From JARRKC01 sp037388505 (lineage in GTDB: Bacteria > Acidobacteriota > UBA6911 > RPQK01 > JAPXNP01): DNA of 64,000 bases. The notes under the pieces are model-generated. The model did not search any database and was not told where the DNA came from. It was given only the letters and a program-made list of their open reading frames with translations. The stretch is from NCBI GenBank assembly GCA_037388505.1, contig JARRKC010000029.1, positions 1 to 64,000 on the forward strand, given 5' to 3'. The position numbers and the translations under genes are program-made. Below are positions 49,465 to 57,995 of this stretch, one piece after another (position 1 is the stretch's first letter; every line of letters starts with the position of its first letter).

Positions 49465-51798
49465 GTGAATTTCAAACACCTGATTGGGCTGGTGTTCCTG
49501 GTGGGTTTCGCTTGGGCGAGCGATGCGCCCGTTACGGACTTGACGGTACGAAAGGGCGACTTCGACACCACCTTAACGTTTTCGGGAGAGCTCCGTGCTG
49601 TCGACCGGATGACCATCTCGGGGCCAAGGGCGTGGCGAACTCGCAATCTCGTGATCACCTACCTGGCGCCCGAGGGCAGCGAGGTCAAGCCGGGTGACGT
49701 GCTGGTCGAGTTCGATACCACGGATCTGGAGGCGCGCCGCCTCGAGGTGGAGCAGAGCAGAGAAGATGCACAACTGACGATCGCGCAGACCAAAGCCGAC
49801 ATCGAATCCCAGCGGCAGGACCTGCTGCTCAGCCTGGCCCAGAACGAGAAGGACCTGAAGGTTGCCCAGCTCTATATCGGGATCGATCCCCAGCTGATAC
49901 CGGCTGCCGACGCGGAACAGTACAAGTACACCTACAACACGGCCCAGGTAAACGTGGAGAAGGCCAACGAGAAGCTGGCGACTCTGGACAAGACCGAAAA
50001 GGCGCAGATGCAGGTCGTCAAGCTCCAGTTCGCGCAGGCAGATCTCGATCTCCAGCGGATTCAAGCCGCCATTGACAAGTTGACCATACGCGCCACGGCT
50101 CCTGGTCTCGTCGTCTATGCCGACAACCAGACGCGAGCCGGAAAGGTCCAGGTCGGGGACTCCATCTTTGCGGGCTCGCCCGTGATCAATCTTCCGAACA
50201 TGAGCAAGATGGAGGTCGATGCGTACATCTATGATGCCGACTTTCCGCTGTTGAAGGGCGAGGAGCAGGCGGAAGTGATCTTGGATGCCGTGCCCGATCG
50301 CGTTTTCAAAGGGCACGTCGAGTCGATATCGGGAAGCGCTCAGCCCCGCGACTTCCGCTCACAACTCAAGGCGTTCGTCGCCAAAGTTCTCCTCGACAAG
50401 GCGGACGCAAGCGTGATGAAGCCCGGTATGACCGCGCGTGTGAGGATTCCCTTCGCACGCAAGAACGTCACCATCGTCCCTCGTGAGGCTATTCAAATCG
50501 ACGATGACGGATCCACTTTCGTTCAGCCGGCGGGGTCCCCGGCTCGAGTCCCCGTGAAGCTCATTGATTCGGATGAATCTGAGGCTGCGGTCTCCGGAGA
50601 TTTGTCGGCCGGCCAACGGCTTCGGCCGTCGCCGACGAGCACGATCAAGGTCGCGGCAAAACAGTCTACGGATTGGATCAAGATTGAACGCGACGACTTC
50701 CGTTTCTTTGTCTCGGGCAGTGGAACAGTCGAAGCGGAGAAGGAGGCGTCGATCGGGCCGCCTGCGGTCTCCACTCACCATGGGTGGCGTTTCAGAATCA
50801 TCAGTCTGGTTCCTGAAGGAACCGAAGTGGAGCCGGGCGATCCTCTGGTCGGCTTCGATCCGACCGACACGCTGAACGAGCTTCGTGATGAACGGGCGAG
50901 TCTCCAGACCGTCCGCGAGCAGGTGGACAAGCGAAAGGCTTCGGAACAGATCACCCTGAAGGACCTCGAACTGCAGCTCGAGCAAGCCAAGGTTCAGGAT
51001 GAAAAAGCCCGGAACAAGCTGATCGAGGCGCGGGAATTCGAGTCGAACCTGGACGTAAAAGAGGCCGAGTACGAAGCCGCATTTGCCAAAATCCAGGTGG
51101 ATCTCCTCCAGAAGAAGCTGGAATTCGTCAAGGAGTCGAACCGCCTTCAATTCCAACTCCTCGACGACCAGATCAAGTTACACGAGAGCCGCATCAAGAG
51201 GGATGAAACGTCACTTGACTTGCTGTCCGTGAAAGCTCCGATCGGTGGGGTGGTTATCTATACGACCAACTGGCGAAATGAGAAGAAAGAGGTCGGCAGC
51301 GACGTCTTCCGCATGGAGCAGGTGATGTCCATCCCCGATCTCGACACGCTTATGGTTCAGGGCCAGGTTGCCGAAGTGGACGCCGGTCGTGTCCAGGTCG
51401 GGCAGGCCGTCAACGTCACCCTGGACGCCTTGCCGGATCACGTCTATCACGGACATATCAAGGAAATCGGGACCATCTTTCGACGGGCCTCGTTCGACCG
51501 TCCTCTCAAAGTACTGGACGTGAAGGTTGCACTGGATAATCCCGATCCGCAGGCCATGCGTCCCGGGATGGTCGCGAAGCTGGAGATCATCTCACATGAA
51601 TTCGAGGACGTGCTGGCGGTTCCCCTTTCGGCGATCAGGATCGAAGATGGGCAGCCGTACGTGTGGGTCCGCGATGGTGAGAAGATCCAGAAGAGGGCCG
51701 TTCAGCTGGGAGATGACAACGGGCTGGTCGCGGTCGTAAAGGAAGGTATAAAGGAAGGCGAGGAAGTCGCCGCCCGACCACCGGGGGTGAAGTCGTGA
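49465..51798 (+). CDS. Tandem HlyD-type membrane-fusion protein (two modules in one chain)
   Basis: The protein has 777 residues from a GTG at 49465 with AAGGGA seven bases upstream. A signal peptide (NFKHLIGLVFLVGFAWAS) is followed by two complete periplasmic adaptor modules. Residues about 25-390 comprise a lipoyl-like segment with APEGSEVKPGDVLVEFDTTD, a long coiled coil and a beta barrel ending VPREAIQIDDDG. Residues about 410-770 repeat the plan (VPEGTEVEPGDPLVGFDPTD, hairpin, AIRIEDGQPYVWVRDG). Adaptors bridge inner-membrane transporters to TolC-like channels. Duplication within one chain is unusual, and a third HlyD follows immediately. Confidence 0.88.
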   Translation: MNFKHLIGLVFLVGFAWASDAPVTDLTVRKGDFDTTLTFSGELRAVDRMTISGPRAWRTRNLVITYLAPEGSEVKPGDVLVEFDTTDLEARRLEVEQSREDAQLTIAQTKADIESQRQDLLLSLAQNEKDLKVAQLYIGIDPQLIPAADAEQYKYTYNTAQVNVEKANEKLATLDKTEKAQMQVVKLQFAQADLDLQRIQAAIDKLTIRATAPGLVVYADNQTRAGKVQVGDSIFAGSPVINLPNMSKMEVDAYIYDADFPLLKGEEQAEVILDAVPDRVFKGHVESISGSAQPRDFRSQLKAFVAKVLLDKADASVMKPGMTARVRIPFARKNVTIVPREAIQIDDDGSTFVQPAGSPARVPVKLIDSDESEAAVSGDLSAGQRLRPSPTSTIKVAAKQSTDWIKIERDDFRFFVSGSGTVEAEKEASIGPPAVSTHHGWRFRIISLVPEGTEVEPGDPLVGFDPTDTLNELRDERASLQTVREQVDKRKASEQITLKDLELQLEQAKVQDEKARNKLIEAREFESNLDVKEAEYEAAFAKIQVDLLQKKLEFVKESNRLQFQLLDDQIKLHESRIKRDETSLDLLSVKAPIGGVVIYTTNWRNEKKEVGSDVFRMEQVMSIPDLDTLMVQGQVAEVDAGRVQVGQAVNVTLDALPDHVYHGHIKEIGTIFRRASFDRPLKVLDVKVALDNPDPQAMRPGMVAKLEIISHEFEDVLAVPLSAIRIEDGQPYVWVRDGEKIQKRAVQLGDDNGLVAVVKEGIKEGEEVAARPPGVKS

Positions 51799-53108
51799 AG
51801 AAGGCCGGTTTTGTTCTGTTGACACTCGTTGTCCTGGGTTTCGGCATGTTCCTGATATGGGGCAAGGTCTCCGGACACGTCCGGGACTGGTTGACCCCTG
51901 TCAACCAGGATCCCGTCCCGACGATGACGGCGACCAAGGGAAGCTACAAGCTCATCGTTCCGGCCGACGGAGAACTCCTCGGGCTCAGTACGATTCCCGT
52001 GATGACGCCAAGAGTCCGGACCGGTTCCCTCAAGATCAGCTGGCTGGCGGACGAAGGGCGTGTCGTAAACGAGGGCCAGGAGATCGTTCGGTTCGACCCC
52101 ACCGACGCACAGCTTTCGCTCCAACAAAGTGAGAATGAAGTCGAATCGTACGATTATCAGATCAATAAGACGGACGAAGGGACGAGGGGCGACATCACAT
52201 CTTTGAAGAAGGACGAAGAAGCCGCCGACCTCGAGGTTGCATATGCAACCGATCAGATCCGCAAAGACGAGGAGATTTTCTCACGGTGGGATATCGAGGA
52301 GTCGCTGATGAGCGCGGCTCTTGCACAGTTCCGGAAGAAGGCCGTCAACGAAAAGGTCGGTCTGCAGAAGAAAGTGGGAGATGCGGATCTCAAGATCCTC
52401 GACATCAGTCAGAAGAAGGCTCAGGTCGAGATGAACATGGCGAAGGAAACGCTCGCAGCCTTGACCCTGACTGCTCCCACCCAGGGTGTTCTGATCTATG
52501 AACGCCGGGGGCTCGACCCTCTCGAGGTCGGCAGTGAAGTCTGGCCCGGCCAGCCGGTTCTGCAGATCGCCAGCCTGGACAAATTTCGAGCGCGGGTGCA
52601 AATCCCCGAGAAGGATGTGGTGGGCGTCCGTCGGGGTCAGGATGTGACGGTCACGCTGGAAGCCTTTCCGACCGAAACCTTTCAGGGAAAGGTGACCCGC
52701 CTGTCACGGATTGCCAAGCAGATCGATCGGGACGACCCCCGCAAGTACTTTGAATGTGACGTGTTGCTGGACGTCCCGTTGGATGAGATGGAGAGGCTGA
52801 AGCCGGGAATGGCGGCCCGTGCCGAGATCCATCTCGGATCCTACGACAATGCTTTCGCCTTGCCCCGCAGTTCGCTGATCAAAAAGGAGACCGGTTGGGT
52901 GGTCTTTCTGGCCGACAAGAGCGGCCAGTACGTCGAGCAGCCGGTCGAAATACTGGGCAGCGACCACGGTTTCTATCTGGTCAAAGGACTCGAAGAGGGA
53001 GCCACCGTTTGCCTTCGCCATCCTTTCGAGAGCCAGAAGTTGGCTCTGCCCGATTTCAATGCTCCGTCCGCGCCGACCCGTAACGAACGATTCGTGATCT
53101 TTCGCTGA
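51795..53108 (+). CDS. HlyD-type membrane-fusion protein
   Basis: The protein has 437 residues from a GTG that overlaps the stop of the tandem HlyD gene (GTGA). The N-terminal membrane anchor (KKAGFVLLTLVVLGFGMFLI) is followed by LSTIPVMTPRVRTGSLKISW, then LADEGRVVNEGQEIVRFDPT (lipoyl half), a coiled-coil hairpin, LTLTAPTQGVLIYERRGLDP (second lipoyl half), a beta barrel (GQDVTVTLEAFPTETFQGKV) and a membrane-proximal domain. It is closest in plan to MacA/efflux adaptors. Eleven bases separate it from the permease gene. Confidence 0.9.
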   Translation: MKKAGFVLLTLVVLGFGMFLIWGKVSGHVRDWLTPVNQDPVPTMTATKGSYKLIVPADGELLGLSTIPVMTPRVRTGSLKISWLADEGRVVNEGQEIVRFDPTDAQLSLQQSENEVESYDYQINKTDEGTRGDITSLKKDEEAADLEVAYATDQIRKDEEIFSRWDIEESLMSAALAQFRKKAVNEKVGLQKKVGDADLKILDISQKKAQVEMNMAKETLAALTLTAPTQGVLIYERRGLDPLEVGSEVWPGQPVLQIASLDKFRARVQIPEKDVVGVRRGQDVTVTLEAFPTETFQGKVTRLSRIAKQIDRDDPRKYFECDVLLDVPLDEMERLKPGMAARAEIHLGSYDNAFALPRSSLIKKETGWVVFLADKSGQYVEQPVEILGSDHGFYLVKGLEEGATVCLRHPFESQKLALPDFNAPSAPTRNERFVIFR

Positions 53109-53119
53109 GGAGATTCCCG

Positions 53120-54349
53120 TTGCTAGAGGCCATCAAAGACGCATTACTGAACCTGGGTCGCCACAAGCTGCGCACGTCGTTGACCATGCTGGGCATGATC
53201 TTCGGAGTGGCTGCCGTGCTGGCCATGTTGTCGATCGGCGCCGGCGCCCAGCAGGAGGCCCTCTCCGTGATCCAGCAGATGGGTCTGCGCAACATCCTCG
53301 TTCGGGCCAAGCAGTTCGATGCGGACCAACTCCTTGTCATCCGCCAAGACAGCCCCGGGCTCTCATTGCGAGATGCGGAAGCGCTCCAGAGAGCACTTCC
53401 GCCCGGAACGCTCGTCGTCGCCAAGAAGGAGCTCAAGACCTACCAGATCGCCTCCGACTACGGTCGAGCCGACTCGCGGGTTCTGGGCGTACCGGCAACT
53501 TATCCGTCGGCTGTCAGTCTGTCCGTGGTGCAGGGAGGCTTTCTGCTTCCGATCGATGAAGAACTGCGCCACCAGGTTTGCGTCCTCGGGACGACGGCCC
53601 GTCGGAAACTGTTCGGCCTGAATCCCGCCATCGGCGAACAAATCAAGATCAACCAGGAATGGTTCACGGTGATCGGCGAGCTGGCGGACCAGCAGATCAG
53701 CAACAAGGAGTTTCAAGGCATTAAGGTCGAGAATTCCAACAACGACATCTACATTCCACTGCGCACGATGCTCGACAAGTTCGAGCCCGACCCGGTCGCC
53801 GACGAGCTCGACGAAATCGTCATCCAGCTGCCGACAGTCGACAAGATCTCCGAATCGGCCGCTCTGATCTCGGGAATGATGGGGAGCATGCACAACCAAA
53901 TCGACGACTTCACCCTGATCGTCCCGGAGAAACTCCTCGAACAGAGCCGTCAGACGCAGAAGATCTTCAACATCGTCATGGGCGCGATCGCCTCCATCTC
54001 GCTGCTCGTCGGAGGAATCGGCATCATGAACATCATGCTGGCCTCGGTGCTGGAGCGGACCAATGAGATCGGTCTGCGCCGGGCGCTGGGCGCCCGCCGC
54101 AGAGACATCAGTCGCCAGTTCATCCTGGAGGCGATCACGATCAGTCTGAGCGGTGCCTTGATGGGTATCGCTCTCGGCTTCGGAATCGCCCGAGGCGTGT
54201 CGGCCTATTCGGGGTGGTCGACCATTGTCACTCCGATCTCGGTCATCCTGGGCGTGGGCGTGTCGGTTTCGGTCGGACTGATCTTCGGGATCTTCCCGGC
54301 GCGGAAGGCCTCGCTCGTCTCCCCGATCGAAGCCCTCAGGTACGAATAG
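53120..54349 (+). CDS. MacB/LolC-type ABC transporter permease (no fused ATPase)
   Basis: The protein has 409 residues from a TTG at 53120, with GAGGAGA upstream. It has one N-terminal helix (LRTSLTMLGMIFGVAAVLAM), a large MacB_PCD periplasmic domain, and a C-terminal FtsX domain of three helices with the family motif LVGGIGIMNIMLASVLERTN followed by EIGLRRALGARRRDISRQFI. MacB proteins normally carry an N-terminal ATPase or have a separate LolD-like one; none is encoded in this operon. It would exploit ATP hydrolysis by a partner to push substrates through the adaptors to a TolC-like channel. Confidence 0.9.
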   Translation: MLEAIKDALLNLGRHKLRTSLTMLGMIFGVAAVLAMLSIGAGAQQEALSVIQQMGLRNILVRAKQFDADQLLVIRQDSPGLSLRDAEALQRALPPGTLVVAKKELKTYQIASDYGRADSRVLGVPATYPSAVSLSVVQGGFLLPIDEELRHQVCVLGTTARRKLFGLNPAIGEQIKINQEWFTVIGELADQQISNKEFQGIKVENSNNDIYIPLRTMLDKFEPDPVADELDEIVIQLPTVDKISESAALISGMMGSMHNQIDDFTLIVPEKLLEQSRQTQKIFNIVMGAIASISLLVGGIGIMNIMLASVLERTNEIGLRRALGARRRDISRQFILEAITISLSGALMGIALGFGIARGVSAYSGWSTIVTPISVILGVGVSVSVGLIFGIFPARKASLVSPIEALRYE

Positions 54350-54351
54350 TT

Positions 54352-54410
54352 CCGAGTTTCGAGTTCCGGGTTCCCCCCTCGGAACTCAGAACTCGGAACC
54401 CGGAACTCTC
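54352..54410. repeat. Inverted GAGTTCCGGGTTCC word repeat at the end of the export operon
   Basis: The 14-base words GAGTTCCGGGTTCC (54361-54374) and GGAACCCGGAACTC (54395-54408) are perfect inverted copies separated by 20 bases that contain additional GGAACTC words. The element starts just after the permease stop and extends into the last codons of the deaminase gene on the other strand, providing its stop codon. It recurs at 55445-55571. Confidence 0.85.
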
Positions 54411-55399
54411 AGCTGTCGGCAAACGACGCCGGCTTCCTTGAACAGGTTGAAGGAGACGTCATTGAGCGGATAGTCCTGGTTGTAGACCACTTCGCGAATC
54501 CCTGCGTTGATGATCATCTTCGTGCACTGCAGACAGGGTGCAAATGTCGTATAGAGCGTCGCGTCTTTTACGCTGACACCATGATAAGCAGCCTGGGTGA
54601 TGGCATTCTCCTCACCGTGTGAGCACAGGCATTCGTCGAGACGCGTGCCGCTGTCGGCCAACGAGTTGCAGCGGGGACACCCTCCTTCATAGCAGTTGCG
54701 GGTTCCGCGCGGCGTTCCGTTGTAGCCGGTGGAGATGACCCGCTTGTCGCGGACGATGACCGCCGCGACTTTCCGCTTGACGCAGTTACTGCGAAGTGCG
54801 GCGACCTGGGCGATCTTCATGAAATACTCATCCCAGCTCGGCCGGCGCAAGGAAGCCATGAAGCTCTGGACCAGACGGCTGACCTGCTCATGCAGGTCGC
54901 TCAGCGTGGTGTCATTCGTGATTTCGAAGTTGGCCAGGGCCTCAGTGGCGTCAAGATCCTGACCGGCGTCGGTCCGGCGACGAGCTTCCTCTTCCTCGAG
55001 TTCCATGAATTCCGACAGCGAAGTCGGGTCGCTTTCACGATTGCGGGCACGGATTCGTTCGAAGCGGATCTCCGCGGATGCTTTGACCGCAAGCAAGCGA
55101 AACTCCGGGCGGGTTCGGAACACGGCCACTTCATCCGGATGGCGAAACGAATCAATGACGTAGTTCTTGTCCGGCTCGAGCCGCTCGAGGACTCTCTCCG
55201 CCAGAAATCCCGTGCCGTGTTCGGCACGCAATCGGCGACCGGTGCGGATCAGATTCTCCCGCGTCAGTTCCAGGCCCTGCGCGGCGGCTTCTTCCCGCAC
55301 AACGTCCGACAGGGAGCTGTAGTAGAAGCCTTTCGTCTGGAGAAACTGGGCAGCTTCTCCCTTGCCGGCAGCATTTCGTCCGGTGAGACCGAGAATCAT
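54386..55399 (-). CDS. P-loop kinase-like / deoxycytidylate deaminase fusion (eukaryotic DCD1-like)
   Basis: The protein has 337 residues from the ATG at 55399; 12 further codons upstream lack support. The N-terminal half is a nucleotide-kinase-like domain with Walker A GLTGRNAAGKGEAA, LTRENLIRTGRRLRAEHGTG and VIDSFRHPDEVAVFRTR. The C-terminal half is a zinc-dependent dCMP deaminase: SWDEYFMKIAQVAALRSNCV, STGYNGTPRGTRNCYEGGCP, the catalytic CSHGEENAI (H-x-E) and APCLQCTKMI (PCxxC). This is the layout of yeast Dcd1. dCMP deaminases make dUMP for dTMP synthesis. The last residues (LRVPGSEF) and stop are supplied by the word repeat. Confidence 0.88.
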   Translation of the reverse strand: MILGLTGRNAAGKGEAAQFLQTKGFYYSSLSDVVREEAAAQGLELTRENLIRTGRRLRAEHGTGFLAERVLERLEPDKNYVIDSFRHPDEVAVFRTRPEFRLLAVKASAEIRFERIRARNRESDPTSLSEFMELEEEEARRRTDAGQDLDATEALANFEITNDTTLSDLHEQVSRLVQSFMASLRRPSWDEYFMKIAQVAALRSNCVKRKVAAVIVRDKRVISTGYNGTPRGTRNCYEGGCPRCNSLADSGTRLDECLCSHGEENAITQAAYHGVSVKDATLYTTFAPCLQCTKMIINAGIREVVYNQDYPLNDVSFNLFKEAGVVCRQLRVPGSEF

Positions 55400-55444
55400 G
55401 GCTCCCTTATATCCGCATGGGGCAGAGCCGATCAAGCGGGGACA

Positions 55445-55571
55445 CAGTTCCGAGTTCCGGGTTCCAGAGAACGTTGCGACTCGGGGAACTCAATGGCCTG
55501 GGGCGACAGCTGCACTTTCTGTCGCGGGCTACGACGAACTCTCGGTACTCGGAACCCGGAACTCGGAACTG
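55445..55571. repeat. Inverted CAGTTCCGAGTTCCGGGTTCC word repeat
   Basis: Two perfect inverted copies of a 21-base word are present, 55445-55465 and 55551-55571, with 85 bases between them. The right copy lies inside the end of the mtaB gene and encodes its C-terminal residues (SSEFRVPST); the stop of mtaB is within the loop. The word is the same as at 54.37 kb. Confidence 0.88.
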
Positions 55572-56893
55572 GAGACAGGCTCGACTTCGTCGAAGATGAG
55601 CGCTCCGCCCTCGTCACGGGCGGCGATTCCCTCCGTGAGACGATTGGGCTGCACGGAGGCTGGAACCCAGGCCGGGAGGTAGTTTCCGGTCAAACCTTCC
55701 CGGCGGCCGTCATGCTCCTTGGTCAGAGTGAGGACCCTTAGGCGCTGTCCGATCCAACTTCGGCGAAACTTCCGGTTCTTGCGCGAACCGAGACGGCGGA
55801 GTTCGCCGGCACGGCGCTTCACGACGTCCGCAGGAACCTTGTCTGCCATCGAACTGGCCGCTGTCCCGGGTCGGTCGCTGTACGGAAAGACGTGCAGATA
55901 CGTGAATGGACCCCGCTCGAGCAAATCGAGCGTGGCCTGGTGATCTTCCTCGGTTTCGCCGGGAAAACCCACGATCACATCGGTCCCGATTGCCGCCCTC
56001 GGAAGGAGCTCCCGGATGGGCTCGACCAGACCCAGAAAGCGCTTCGCATCGTAGGGGCGCAGCATACGCTTCAATATCCGGTCGGATCCGCTCTGCAGGC
56101 AGATATGAAAATGAGGTGCGATTCGGTCCGTTCGGGCCGCCAGGCGAACCACCCGACGCGACAGTTCCATCGGTTCGATTGAGCTCAGCCGGACCTGACC
56201 CAGCCCTTCGACCCGGACGATATCCTCGAGCAGACGGTCGAGTGGGTGGCGCGGCTCGAGATACAAGCCGTAGGTGCCGATATGGATGCCGGTAAGAACG
56301 ATCTCCCGAAAGCCTTCCGAGACCAGTGACCGGACCTGGTCGATGATCTGACCGGGGGGCACGCTACGACTCGGCCCGCGCACTGACGGGATGATGCAGT
56401 AAGAACACCGGGCGTCACAACCATCCTGGATCTTCACGAAGGGACGGGTTCGTCCTCCGATGGGTGTACCCGGGACCAGATCGATGGCTCGGATCTTTTC
56501 GAAACTGTCGAGGAAAATGCCGACCAGGTCGCGGCGGTACTCAGGATTGTCCGAAACGCCTTCGGCGATCCGAACCAGTTCCCCTTTTCGAGTATTTCCG
56601 ACCACCCCGGCCAAGCCCTGCAGGCCGGCCAGAGATTCGGGCGACCTTTGAGCGTAGCAGCCGGTGACCAGCACCCGTGCTCCGGCATTCTGACGCAGCA
56701 TCCGACGGGTGAGCTGGCGCACCTGCTGGTCGGAGCGGTGGGTGACCGTACAGGAATTCACGACGATCACGTCGGCTTCTTCCGGACGCAGTGCTTCTTC
56801 GTACCCTGCGGCTACGAAGTCCTCCTGGATCGAGGCGCTGTCGGCCTGGTTGGTTCGACAGCCGAACGTTGCGATGTAGATCTTGCGGCTCAT
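55529..56893 (-). CDS. mtaB: tRNA N6-threonylcarbamoyladenosine methylthiotransferase MtaB-like
   Basis: The protein has 454 residues from the ATG at 56893, which overlaps the rlmN stop (ATGA). The N-terminal UPF0004 domain holds cysteines for one [4Fe-4S] cluster (IATFGCRTNQADSASIQEDF; VVNSCTVTHRSDQQVRQL; LVTGCYAQ). The radical-SAM site CxxxCxxC is in KIQDGCDARCSYCIIPSVRG, then HFHICLQSGSDRILKRMLRP and a C-terminal TRAM-like region (WIGQRLRVLTLTKEHDGR). The CRTNQ and VTHRSD features favour MtaB, which thiomethylates ct6A37/t6A37 of tRNA, over MiaB or RimO. The last residues come from the word repeat. Confidence 0.93.
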   Translation of the reverse strand: MSRKIYIATFGCRTNQADSASIQEDFVAAGYEEALRPEEADVIVVNSCTVTHRSDQQVRQLTRRMLRQNAGARVLVTGCYAQRSPESLAGLQGLAGVVGNTRKGELVRIAEGVSDNPEYRRDLVGIFLDSFEKIRAIDLVPGTPIGGRTRPFVKIQDGCDARCSYCIIPSVRGPSRSVPPGQIIDQVRSLVSEGFREIVLTGIHIGTYGLYLEPRHPLDRLLEDIVRVEGLGQVRLSSIEPMELSRRVVRLAARTDRIAPHFHICLQSGSDRILKRMLRPYDAKRFLGLVEPIRELLPRAAIGTDVIVGFPGETEEDHQATLDLLERGPFTYLHVFPYSDRPGTAASSMADKVPADVVKRRAGELRRLGSRKNRKFRRSWIGQRLRVLTLTKEHDGRREGLTGNYLPAWVPASVQPNRLTEGIAARDEGGALIFDEVEPVSSSEFRVPSTESSS

Positions 56894-57969
56894 GTTGAAA
56901 CGCTCGAAGGTGCCTTCGCATCGACTCCCGTGGCGCCGGATCGGTCCAGGTAAGCAAGCTGTCCACAGGCCGCAGCCACATCGCCGCCGCGGGTCCTGCG
57001 CACAAAGGCTGCGACATGGTGTGAAGAAAGCACTTCGGAAAATCGTTCGACCCGGTCCGGACGCGGCCGCCGGTGAGGCAGTCCCGGATTGGGGTTGTAG
57101 GGAATGAGATTCACCTTGACCCGCAAGCCCCGAAGCAGCTCGACCAGGCGGAGAGCATCGTCCTCCCGGTCGGTCTCGTCCGCCAGCAGGACGTATTCGA
57201 TCGTGATGCGCCGTCTCGGCTCCAGCGGAAACTGCCGGAGCGCGGCGAGCAGCTCTTTCATGCTCCATTTCCGGTTGATTGGCATCAGCCGACTGCGTGT
57301 GCTCTCGTCGGAGGCGTTCAACGAGATCGCCAGATTCGGCAAACGGGGCTCTCCGGCCATTCGCTCGAGGACCGGCACGACCCCCGAAGTGGAGACCGTG
57401 ATCTTCCGGTGGGAGAGGTCCATCCCCTCGGAATCCGTCAGCAGACGGAAGGCCTTCATCACGTTCTGGTAGTTGTAGAGCGGCTCGCCCATCCCCATGA
57501 ACACGATATTGAAACCGGTCTGGGACAGGAGTCCCTCCCGGATGACCCTCAATACCTGGCCCACGATCTCCCCTGCCCGGAGGTTCCTGTTGAAACCCAT
57601 CTGAGCCGTCATGCAAAAAGTGCAGCCGACCGCACAACCGACCTGGGAGGAGATACACAGAGTGTCACGTCCCTCCTCGGGAATGTAGACGCTCTCTACA
57701 TGCCGGCCGTCCTCCAGTTCGAAGAGGAACTTGGACGTGCCGTCGGCGGAGTCGGTACGAAGCCGGATCGAGGGAAGGCTCACGGACCAGTATTCTCCCA
57801 GCCTCTGGCGGAAGGACTTGGACAGATCGGTCATCTCGTCGAGATGGGAGGCCTTTCTCCTGTAGAGTTGTATGTAGAGCTGCTTGCCCCTGTAAGGCTT
57901 CTCTCCAAGAGATTCGGCAAGCAGGGACAACTCGTTCTGATCGAGGCCGAGGAGATTACGGGATTTCAT
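56890..57969 (-). CDS. rlmN: 23S rRNA (adenine2503-C2)-methyltransferase RlmN
   Basis: The protein has 359 residues from MKSRNLLGLD (57969); an ATG five codons earlier is also possible. The radical-SAM motif is SQVGCAVGCTFCMTAQMGF (CxxxCxxC). Others are FMGMGEPLYNYQNVMKAFRL, ITVSTSGVVPVLERM, LAISLNASDESTRSRLMPIN, LIPYNPNPG and the resolving cysteine in VAAACGQLA. RlmN methylates A2503 of 23S rRNA and A37 of some tRNAs. It overlaps mtaB by four bases, a tRNA/rRNA modification pair. Confidence 0.95.
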   Translation of the reverse strand: MKSRNLLGLDQNELSLLAESLGEKPYRGKQLYIQLYRRKASHLDEMTDLSKSFRQRLGEYWSVSLPSIRLRTDSADGTSKFLFELEDGRHVESVYIPEEGRDTLCISSQVGCAVGCTFCMTAQMGFNRNLRAGEIVGQVLRVIREGLLSQTGFNIVFMGMGEPLYNYQNVMKAFRLLTDSEGMDLSHRKITVSTSGVVPVLERMAGEPRLPNLAISLNASDESTRSRLMPINRKWSMKELLAALRQFPLEPRRRITIEYVLLADETDREDDALRLVELLRGLRVKVNLIPYNPNPGLPHRRPRPDRVERFSEVLSSHHVAAFVRRTRGGDVAAACGQLAYLDRSGATGVDAKAPSSVST

Positions 57970-57995
57970 ACCAGGCTGGTACATTCTACCGCACT

